Shown: positions 16,147 through 23,791 of the stretch, one piece after another
Position numbering within the stretch: the first letter of the stretch is position 1
Layout of the letters: every line of letters starts with the position of its first letter
Notes under the pieces: generated by a model
Databases searched by the model: none
Told to the model about the DNA's origin: nothing
The model's input: only the letters and a program-made list of their open reading frames with translations
Position numbers and translations under genes: made by a program
From: an uncultured Verrucomicrobiota bacterium
GTDB lineage: Bacteria; Verrucomicrobiota; Kiritimatiellia; CAIVKH01
Direction of reading: 5' to 3'
NCBI GenBank assembly: GCA_937996795.1
Contig: CALKUH010000040.1
Coordinates: 62,001 to 126,000, forward strand
Length of the DNA: 64,000 nt

Positions 16147-17648
16147 CAGCGGACATCCCGTAAATGTGGTTTCATCATGGTCATCAGGCGGTCGCCGATA
16201 ACCGTCCAATCGAGCGTGTCACGAACCAGTCGCCAGGCGGCTTCCGCGCGAGCATCCAGCGACGCAGGGTCGGCCATCAGTTGTGCCACGAGACGCGAAC
16301 AGGCGGACGCCATGTCGTCGAGCGACACAACCTCCACATGCGGGGCGATCGCATCGAACCCCCGCAGGCCGATCGGTGTGCTGATGACCGGTTTTCCATG
16401 CGCGAGATAATCCGGGATTTTCAGGCTGGAGCCCGTTCCATCCCCCATCGGAGCGACCGCCAAGGCCGCGAGGGCGAATAGCGCCTCTTTTTCCGTTTCA
16501 GGCACGCGCCCGCAAAAGGCGACATTCTCCGGAAGCGCCATCGAACCCGCCAGCCGGCTGTGTTCCTCGCGCGACACGCCGAGGATGGCCCACTGCGCGG
16601 CGGGAACGGCCGGCGCCAGGTGCTGGATGATGAAGGTCATCGCGCAGATATTGGCCTCCAGCACGGAGCCCATGAAGAGAATGAGCGGCTTGCGGAAACC
16701 CAGCCCCTGCGCCAGGGCGAGCGACTCGGAGGGATAGGATCGAAAAACGTTCGCGGTCGAAACACCGTTCGGCACGAGATGGATCTTGCTGCGCGCGCCG
16801 GGATACAGGCGCCCCACGGCTTCAGCATCCGCATCCGATACGCTGGCAATCCCGGCGCAATCGTCCAGCATCCGGCGCTCCAGTTGATCGAGCCTCTGCA
16901 AGGCGGGCTCCTTGTACGCGCCGGCCATCCGACCCACATAGTCGCGGTATACGTCGTGCATGTCGCAGAACATCGGTACATCCGGCGCCTGTGCGCGGAA
17001 TCGTGCGTGAAGAAACGGCCCCACCATTAACACCCCGGCGGCGCGGGAGGTGGTGCGGCGGATGTACCCGTCAAACATGGGCAGCGGGTGCGCGGGATCC
17101 CCCATGGTCAAAAAACTGCCAGCAGGTCCTACGGTTCGTTCTGCCCGCTTTATGGCGGCATCAATTTCACCACGCAGCGAGCAAATGAGCAAGTCCACGC
17201 CCGGCAGGATGCTGCGTCGCTCGGGCTCGCGCCACCACCGCGTGACACTGATGAGTTCGACCCGGAAGTGCCGGGCCAGCGAGCCGCACAATCCCCACAT
17301 GCGCGCACTTCCACCCGTCGTGTTTTCCGACACATCGTTGGGAACGATGACCTGCAGGAGGGGTCGCACAGATCGCTCATCCGCCGGCATCAACAAGGCA
17401 TCCTGGGCGCCGCTGATCACACGCTGGTTGAAATGATGCTGCTTCCACAGCACGCGGTTCAGCACGTGATTTAATCGGTTTTGCCACGCGGAACGCTCCG
17501 GATCCATCGGATAGGGCCCGGCAAAGGGACGCGCCTCCGCCACCCGGACCTGTCGCGCCGCGCGGCTCTCCGCGAACAGCCGCAGATAGAGCATCGCTTC
17601 ATCCGCGGCAAAGCAGAGACCCGATTTATCATTCACATAACGGCTCAT
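16146..17648 (-). CDS. Family 4-type glycosyltransferase
   Basis: A 500-residue protein. The GT-B donor half has KIHLVPNGVSTANVF, KPLILFMGSVLEANICAM, VPAAQWAILGVSREE, ALAALAVAPMGDGTGSSLKIPDYLAHGKPVIST and GLRGFD, the standard GT4 blocks. The first 110 residues are an extra N-terminal region of unknown role, followed by PNDVSENTTGGSARMWGL in place of the usual GG acceptor loop. The start MSRYVNDKSG has a 4-bp overlap with the upstream gene. It should transfer one glycan residue in the cytoplasm. Confidence 0.82.
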   Translation of the reverse strand: MSRYVNDKSGLCFAADEAMLYLRLFAESRAARQVRVAEARPFAGPYPMDPERSAWQNRLNHVLNRVLWKQHHFNQRVISGAQDALLMPADERSVRPLLQVIVPNDVSENTTGGSARMWGLCGSLARHFRVELISVTRWWREPERRSILPGVDLLICSLRGEIDAAIKRAERTVGPAGSFLTMGDPAHPLPMFDGYIRRTTSRAAGVLMVGPFLHARFRAQAPDVPMFCDMHDVYRDYVGRMAGAYKEPALQRLDQLERRMLDDCAGIASVSDADAEAVGRLYPGARSKIHLVPNGVSTANVFRSYPSESLALAQGLGFRKPLILFMGSVLEANICAMTFIIQHLAPAVPAAQWAILGVSREEHSRLAGSMALPENVAFCGRVPETEKEALFALAALAVAPMGDGTGSSLKIPDYLAHGKPVISTPIGLRGFDAIAPHVEVVSLDDMASACSRLVAQLMADPASLDARAEAAWRLVRDTLDWTVIGDRLMTMMKPHLRDVR

Positions 17649-18850
17649 GCCAGACACCCTTTCAGTCCGTCCACGTCCCACACGGCCAGCTCTCGATCCG
17701 TTCGCCGCTCTGGGTGAACGGACGGGAACGCCGCCACCGGCGCGGGAAAGCGGAAGGGCGGCAGTCGGAAATTAAGCGGACGGTAATCGCCATCCGCGCC
17801 CGGCCATAGGTCACACAGCAGCGGATGATGCGTCAGGGCCAGGAATCGCGCGCGCGACCGGATGCATCGCGCGAGAATCCGCATGACCTCCGCATCCCCG
17901 CGCCGCTCCAACTCGTCGTGGATCATCACCACATCCGCGGAGGGAATCCGCGCATGCACCGACGCGGAGGCCTCCCGCTCCCACACGCGGCGAAGGCCCA
18001 TGCCACCCATCCACGCGCGCAACGCCTCGCGCGCCGGCGCCGATACGGAGTCGGGTGCCCACGTCGGCGAGTTGCCGCAGACGCGATGACGCGCCGCGCG
18101 GAGCCACGCCCATCGATCGATCCCGGGAAACGCCGGCCATGAGGGAAGTGGCGCCGGTTTCGCCGCGCCTGTTCGCCACGATCCCCGATAGTGCCATTTC
18201 ATCAGCCGCCGTGAGGTTTCGAGATCCGTCCGCTCAACCGTCGGATCCGTCCGGCCCAACAGGTCATACGCCGTGCTGACGGCGGCATTTCCCGTGATGT
18301 ACAGGATGTCGTAGTCACGCCGCGGCGTGTGCGTGGCCACGCGCTCCAACAGGAAGTCGATCACCCGCCGGACAAACGGCGCACCCGGCCGCGCGGAGAG
18401 CACCTGGATCAAGACACGCGTGGGTTCCTCGGGCACGCCCGCGCGGATGGGTTCCGTCGCGGCCGAACGGCATTGATCCGGCGATAACTCAAATTCGGTA
18501 AACAGCCGGACCGACGCTCGCTCCGACGGCAGGAACGCCGTCATCGGCGCGAGCGGAACCGTGTTCATCTGCCAGTAGATCCCGCCGAACGCATGCACCA
18601 CCACCCACCGCAGCACATCCACCATCATCACCGGGCGTGCGACCGATTGCAGCGCCTGCCAGACCTCCGGATACCGCGACTCGCACAACGCGCGTACGCG
18701 CGGCAGCGTCCACAGCTGCACGTCGAACCCGCGGGCATACTGGCGCATCGCCTCGACATGCCGGCGGTCAAAATCCTCCGGGTCCGCCTTCAAGCGCTGG
18801 TCGGCGTCCCACGGGAAATGCATCAGGTGGATGATGCGCGGCATGATCAT
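17645..18850 (-). CDS. GT32-like domain fused to a degenerate methyltransferase-like tail
   Basis: A 401-residue protein. Residues 1-110 (MIMPRIIHLMHFPWDAD, then MVDVLRWVVVHAFGGIYWQMNTV) follow the pattern of GT32/Och1-like capsular transferases, but the DxD expected after GGIY reads QMN. The last 170 residues contain SADVVMIHDELERRGDAE and GDYRPLNFRLPPFRFPAPV, which resemble the C-terminal half of class I methyltransferases from polysaccharide loci, without a visible SAM-binding glycine motif. It has ATGA overlaps at both ends, so it is translated in register. It may be an inactive or regulatory relative. Confidence 0.55.
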   Translation of the reverse strand: MIMPRIIHLMHFPWDADQRLKADPEDFDRRHVEAMRQYARGFDVQLWTLPRVRALCESRYPEVWQALQSVARPVMMVDVLRWVVVHAFGGIYWQMNTVPLAPMTAFLPSERASVRLFTEFELSPDQCRSAATEPIRAGVPEEPTRVLIQVLSARPGAPFVRRVIDFLLERVATHTPRRDYDILYITGNAAVSTAYDLLGRTDPTVERTDLETSRRLMKWHYRGSWRTGAAKPAPLPSWPAFPGIDRWAWLRAARHRVCGNSPTWAPDSVSAPAREALRAWMGGMGLRRVWEREASASVHARIPSADVVMIHDELERRGDAEVMRILARCIRSRARFLALTHHPLLCDLWPGADGDYRPLNFRLPPFRFPAPVAAFPSVHPERRTDRELAVWDVDGLKGCLA

Positions 18851-19683
18851 CCGGCCCGCGGCGTCATATACATCCACACCATGATGCGCTGCCGCCATTC
18901 GGCGATCTGACGGTAGCGGTCATGGATCGAGAGCCCCTCCAACTCTGGATATTCATAGCGATCCAGCTTGCGCAGATCGTCCAGGCTTTCGACTTCCTGG
19001 ATAACATGCGTCCGCGCGAATAACTCGCGCAGATAAGGCAGGATCGTGATGTCCATGAAATCGTGCACCTCCACGAGGATGTCCGATTGGGCAAGCTGCG
19101 GCAGGTTGGATTCCGCGAACAGCGTCTTCTCGTAGCCCTCGCAGTCCGCAATGACGAGGAAGCGCCGGCCCGCGACCACACGCCACAGTTCCTCCGGATC
19201 GCAGTACGAATGGATCTCCACCTGCGACCCGAGCCCGTTCGCATCGGCGAGCGCACGGCACTGCGTGCGCGCCTGCTCGCTGATGTCATAGGCATACACG
19301 GGCGTGCCCTTCATGCGCCAGGCGAGGCCCACCGCGTAAAAGCCCTCGGCGCAACCGACATCAACCACCCCGTCGTAGCGCTTGCGAACGATCCCCTCAA
19401 GCCACGGGTGGATTTCGCGCTCATAGCTGCCGGGCAGTTTCGGCGGAATGGCGCTGCAGCAGAAACGGTCGTTCCGGTAGGTCATGCCTTTGAAGGGACC
19501 GTGCAGGATGACGTCGGTCTTGATCAACGGCTCCGGAATCGACGACTCGGCGGCGGGTTGATCGCCCTGCTTGATCTTCTGGCGTATTCAGTCCGCATAA
19601 CGGGCCAACGGCAACACATGCCGGTCGAGCACGAACCAGAGGCCGTCGCGCGCGACGATCTTGCGGATGAAGGCTTGGATCAT
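18847..19683 (-). pseudogene. FkbM-like methyltransferase interrupted by an in-frame TGA
   Basis: The gene appears to begin at the ATG at 19683, three bases after the stop of the upstream GT2 gene, and reads MIQAFIRKIVARDGLWF and PLARYAD before a TGA at 19588-19590. The same frame continues without a further stop through IRQKIKQGDQPAAESS into a class I methyltransferase: DGVVDVGCAEGFYAVGLAW is the SAM motif and LVIADCEGYEKTLF the FkbM-like D-x-E-G-x-E block. A TTG at 19527 could restart translation, giving 226 residues, but with a poor ribosome site. Either a true nonsense mutation, most simply TGG to TGA, or a sequencing error explains it. Confidence 0.7.
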
Positions 19684-19686
19684 TTT

Positions 19687-20646
19687 TCACGCGCCGGCCG
19701 TCCCTTCCGCCCCACGCCGCGGCAGCATCCAGCGCGGCAACCAGGCTTTTGTTCGATACGGTTGCGTCGCGGCCCTCAGTTCGGCCCGCTTCCGCCCCCA
19801 TTCCACCATCAGGCGCAAGCCTTCGCGGTCGCGAGCCTGCCAGGTGGCTTCAATGGCCTCCTCCCATCCCAGCAACACGCGGTCCCGTGCCGCGACAAGC
19901 ATTTCGGCTCTGGCCGGATCACGGGCAAGCTTCTCTAGCGTGCGGAACCGGAAGTGGAATGCCTGCAAGATTTGGGGCACGCGGAAGGCGCTCGATTGAG
20001 CAGTGTGGCAGCGATAGCGAACGGTGGCCTCAGGGCAGGCCACAAGCGGAGCATGTAGGGCAAGGTTCAGCGTGAACCCATAATCCTCCGCCTGCACCCG
20101 GCGGCCACGGTGAAACTCATGCAGGTCCTCAAACCATGGCTGCCACCTGACCGCCGCACGGCGAACCACCAAGGCGGACATTCCGATAAAATTATTCCGC
20201 AATAAGTCCAACACGCAAAAACGCGGCTCATCCATCCCCGGCAACTTCTCCGGCCAGAAACCGGATCGACAACCGAAAAGTTCATAACGACTAAAAACTG
20301 CCCCGGCCTCAGGCCAGCGTTCCAGCAATTCTACGGCTCTCGCCAGATGGCATGTATTCCAAATATCGTCTGCATCAAGGAACGCGACATACTCACCCCG
20401 GGAATTTTCTACACCCGCGTTTCGCGCAGCGCCAGGTCCTCTGTTATCAGGCTGCCGTATTACACGAACAAGAGGGTGAAACTTTTCTGCCAGCTCTGCC
20501 GTCCCGTCCTTGCTGGCGTCGTCAACGACAAGCACCTCTGAAGGCGAAAATTGCTGATTCAGGATGGAATCCAACGCCTCTCGAATGTAGGCTTCGGACT
20601 CAAAGGCCGGCACCACTACGGACACCGTTGCGGGATTACTTCTCAT
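19687..20646 (-). CDS. Family 2 glycosyltransferase
   Basis: A 319-residue GT2. VSVVVPAFESEAYIREALDS begins the fold, VLVVDDASKDGTAEL and RGPGAARNAGVE follow, and AFLDADDIWNTCHL is the metal-binding motif. ALVVRRAAVRWQPWF and EDYGFTLNLALHAPL belong to the acceptor-side half. The ATG at 20646 is preferred over an upstream GTG. It is followed three bases after its stop by the interrupted FkbM gene, so the two were probably coupled. Confidence 0.9.
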   Translation of the reverse strand: MRSNPATVSVVVPAFESEAYIREALDSILNQQFSPSEVLVVDDASKDGTAELAEKFHPLVRVIRQPDNRGPGAARNAGVENSRGEYVAFLDADDIWNTCHLARAVELLERWPEAGAVFSRYELFGCRSGFWPEKLPGMDEPRFCVLDLLRNNFIGMSALVVRRAAVRWQPWFEDLHEFHRGRRVQAEDYGFTLNLALHAPLVACPEATVRYRCHTAQSSAFRVPQILQAFHFRFRTLEKLARDPARAEMLVAARDRVLLGWEEAIEATWQARDREGLRLMVEWGRKRAELRAATQPYRTKAWLPRWMLPRRGAEGTAGA

Positions 20647-20685
20647 GCGTCCGGTCACGCGAAAATCAGCGCAGATAAACCAGCT

Positions 20686-22212
20686 CTATTTGGGACCTGT
20701 TTGCCGACGCCACACAAATCTACCCGTGAGTAGTACCTTTGAACGAATCGTCCACATCCTGGAAAGCAGACGCCGCAGTCGAACCGATGCCGCCAGGACG
20801 CGCGAAACAAAATCTTTTTGCGGCACAGATCCCAACTGTATGTCCCTGTAAGCACCCTCAAATCGTGCGCGGGGTGTATACACCTCATATGGCGTCCCGT
20901 AGGTCGCCCAGTAGTAGCCGGCGATCATTGCCGCATCCCTAGACTTGGGCGGCAGAATTTCGGCTATCATCGTCATCACTTCGCGATGATTTAATGGTCG
21001 ATACAAAGAATCCGCCAGATCCATGTATGCGCAACACCCGACAAGAATCGATGGTTTGCCATAATACACCGCCTCGATCCCCATGGTGGAGCCAAACGTC
21101 AGGACCTTTTCGGCCGCAGCCAGGCAGGCATAGCTGCTGACAGCAGATTCCGGCGGGATTACCTCAACCGAGGGACCGCGAATCGCCCTGATTCCCCGCG
21201 TGACGGCGTCATTTCTCGTCCCCTGGTTGGGATGCATACGGATATACAGCATGATATTCGGGTCAAGCTGCCCGAGTGACTCACAGATCTGAATTAAAGC
21301 ATCATACTGGCCTTTGTAGACGGGGTTCTTCCATTCGTCGCCAATGGCAACAAACTCATCTTCAGACGATGTAAAGATCACGACGTTACGCTTGGATGTA
21401 TTCCAGGACTCCGGCAGCTTCCCCCGCTCTTGGGATTGACAATAATACAAACCGCCAATCATGGAACCCGACGAAATCGCCGAATAAAACTGATCCGCAA
21501 CACTGTCGCGAGTCGAAGGATCGGCCAGCTCCCATGCATTCATCATCCGCCGCCGTGACGCGGCTAGGTCATGAGGCAGGCAATCCTCATACAGCATGTA
21601 GCGCCCCAAACTCGACCCCCTGTCGTGAACGGCATATGATACACCCTCGGACTCACAGGCCCTAAGAATTGCACGCATCACGGCATAGCGGCCATTGAAG
21701 AGATACACCCTGCCTGGCGAATTAGCCCGAATCAGCTTCCGCGCCATGATATATTGCGCCAAAAATGTATAGACCAGCCGCCTCACCAAATTTTCATCCA
21801 TCTTCAAGTCTGGCGTAGCGTTTATATATCGGGAAACAATCGTGGACGCCACCGCAGAACCGACATCCACGTCGCCATACCTGTAGGCATTGAGTTCATC
21901 GATCGAGGCGAATCTATAGCGCGCATTGTAGATCCACGCCCGCTCCTCGCACGTAAGATCCGGATAGACCAACCGCACATACTTCCCCGCAACGGCCCGC
22001 ATTCCGGCTCGATGCTGCAGGACGCAGCGGCGACACAGCACTATATCGTGATCAATGTTTTCATCACATGAAAGCGGATGACCAGTGCAGCCCACAACAT
22101 AAGCCTTTCGGCCATCGCGATAAGCCGAGTCTATCAGCTCCATTTCAACCGCAAGATGCGGGGCATAGTAGCCAAACATTTGAAAAATCATTATACTCGA
22201 TTTCGCATTCAT
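20686..22212 (-). CDS. Capsule polysaccharide biosynthesis-like protein
   Basis: A 508-residue GT-B-like protein without a clear GT family. RMHPNQGTRNDA and LTFGSTMGIEAVYYGKPSILVGC match the pattern found in capsule synthesis transferases (KpsC/KpsS-like, PF05159) and CDP-glycerol-type transferases, where they bind the donor. The N-terminus (MIFQMFGYYAPHLAVEMELI) is consistent with a GT-B acceptor half. Cys-rich patches occur at GCTGHPLSCDE and LCRRCVLQHR. Codon use and base composition are less GC-rich than in the left and right neighbours. The ATG at 22212 is preferred over a TTG at 22221. Confidence 0.6.
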   Translation of the reverse strand: MNAKSSIMIFQMFGYYAPHLAVEMELIDSAYRDGRKAYVVGCTGHPLSCDENIDHDIVLCRRCVLQHRAGMRAVAGKYVRLVYPDLTCEERAWIYNARYRFASIDELNAYRYGDVDVGSAVASTIVSRYINATPDLKMDENLVRRLVYTFLAQYIMARKLIRANSPGRVYLFNGRYAVMRAILRACESEGVSYAVHDRGSSLGRYMLYEDCLPHDLAASRRRMMNAWELADPSTRDSVADQFYSAISSGSMIGGLYYCQSQERGKLPESWNTSKRNVVIFTSSEDEFVAIGDEWKNPVYKGQYDALIQICESLGQLDPNIMLYIRMHPNQGTRNDAVTRGIRAIRGPSVEVIPPESAVSSYACLAAAEKVLTFGSTMGIEAVYYGKPSILVGCCAYMDLADSLYRPLNHREVMTMIAEILPPKSRDAAMIAGYYWATYGTPYEVYTPRARFEGAYRDIQLGSVPQKDFVSRVLAASVRLRRLLSRMWTIRSKVLLTGRFVWRRQTGPK

Positions 22213-22230
22213 TCTTGCCAACCGCGCCGG

Positions 22231-23784
22231 TTACTGGCCGGAAACCCAAAAGGAATACAAACTGACCGGACCGTCCATTCTATATTCAAGACTCAGCCGT
22301 CGTCCCACATGCTCAGACAAGTCGGCATTTTTACCCCACCGCATCTGCGCCGCAGGATCATCCCGCTCTATCAACTCAAAGTTTTGGTGATCATATCCAT
22401 TCAGATACTCGCCGCTTTCATCGCGCAGCGCAGCGCTAATCGAAGCTCCCGGTAATGAAGCATCCACATTCGAATACATCCTCGCCCCATCCAGCCTGAA
22501 CAGCTTCGTGCGCAGTACCGCAGTGGTTCCCTCATTATGCAAGTAGGCAAGCCCATCCACGCGGACTGAGGCATATCCGAGCGCCGAAAGCGGTCCATCC
22601 TCCTCTCGCTTCATAACAACTCCGCGCGGCCTCGAAATCCCTTGATAGTAAAAATAGTGCCTATTATTGGTCGTCATCAGCGTACCGGACACGAACCCCT
22701 GCTGGTATTGATCGAACGATCCCGCCCCCCCTCCATAGACGAAGCGAATCCCCTTGTTCACCCACGAAAAATCCCAGTTCGTTCCAGACCGGGAGAATGC
22801 AAGATAGAAATGATTATTCATGCCCTCGCGAACCATCACATAGGCAATGTATATCCCTTCATACTTCTGCATGTACAACGCGTAGATCTCGTTTAGCCCC
22901 CCTCTCGGAAACGTATGCTGATCGACAACCTGCCAGGGCTCGGCCACCATGAACAGGCCCACACTATACGCCACGCCCTTTATCAGTCCCACATCGATAT
23001 ACGGCCGAATCAACTGCACGTATCCTCGGCCCTCGCTCATATCCTTGAGTCGTGTCGTAACCCTGTATCGACGAATATCCGCGTCCCACATCACTGCGTT
23101 CAGCGTGTCGGAACGCACATCGTTGATTGGGTAGGGTTCCCCGTAATCGCTCCAGCTTATTCCATTTCGCGAATGAGCGAATGTGATTCCGTAGTCTTCT
23201 TTACTTCCAAATCCACGGCCCCACCCGTATGCCATCTTGTAACGATGAGATTTCCGGCTTTCGTTCTCGTCCCTCATAACGGACGCCCCGTGAACGGGTT
23301 TCTTTATGTACGGACGAAAGAATCCACCGTGAAATCTCTTCCAAGTCAGCCCATTTGTTGACTCCGCATATCCAAGGGTTCCATCATTTCCGCCGTATTG
23401 ATACCAGAGCTTGTGTATGCCGTTCTCTACAATCACCGATGAGTAGCCAATTCCGCCCTTGTTCTCCGTGTTGCCATACTCCCAGGGTTCAATCTCGAAA
23501 ACGGGCAATCCATTATTTTCTTTAACGACCGTTCCCAGCCTGCGGACGATCGACTCATCCTTGTGCGCGACAACGGCATCATCGTAAAACACCTGTCGCT
23601 GCGTGCCCACCGGGACCGTCTCGCCGATCCACCGGGCCTGGAGATTGCTGATTGCCTCCAGTCCGGCTCTGTCCCGGACCACAGCGCCTCCCTTCGGCGG
23701 TGAAAGCATCTCGTCCACCGTCTGGCATCCGACCAAACAGGTTGCGAGCGCCATCAGCACCGGGATTTTCCCAAGTGGTATCAT
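22231..23784 (-). CDS. Lipoprotein with a glycoside-hydrolase-like beta-propeller
   Basis: A 517-residue exported lipoprotein. The signal sequence MIPLGKIPVLMALATCLVGC ends in a lipobox with the acylated cysteine at residue 20. The mature part contains repeated blade-like units with WYQYGGNDGTLGYAES, GITFAHSRNGISWSDYG and FYLAFSRSGTNWDFSW, the pattern of five-bladed propellers in GH32/GH43/GH117 and related sialidase-like folds. A catalytic residue cannot be assigned. It lies within the glycan-assembly run, so it may trim or bind the exported glycan. Base composition is lower in GC than its neighbours. The start follows from the signal peptide. Confidence 0.6.
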   Translation of the reverse strand: MIPLGKIPVLMALATCLVGCQTVDEMLSPPKGGAVVRDRAGLEAISNLQARWIGETVPVGTQRQVFYDDAVVAHKDESIVRRLGTVVKENNGLPVFEIEPWEYGNTENKGGIGYSSVIVENGIHKLWYQYGGNDGTLGYAESTNGLTWKRFHGGFFRPYIKKPVHGASVMRDENESRKSHRYKMAYGWGRGFGSKEDYGITFAHSRNGISWSDYGEPYPINDVRSDTLNAVMWDADIRRYRVTTRLKDMSEGRGYVQLIRPYIDVGLIKGVAYSVGLFMVAEPWQVVDQHTFPRGGLNEIYALYMQKYEGIYIAYVMVREGMNNHFYLAFSRSGTNWDFSWVNKGIRFVYGGGAGSFDQYQQGFVSGTLMTTNNRHYFYYQGISRPRGVVMKREEDGPLSALGYASVRVDGLAYLHNEGTTAVLRTKLFRLDGARMYSNVDASLPGASISAALRDESGEYLNGYDHQNFELIERDDPAAQMRWGKNADLSEHVGRRLSLEYRMDGPVSLYSFWVSGQ

Positions 23785-23791
23785 GACCAGA

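Noticed and set aside
19588..19590. UGA recoding or selenocysteine insertion
   Set aside because: No other gene in the window has an internal TGA, many genes end in TGA, and no SECIS-like hairpin was recognised nearby.
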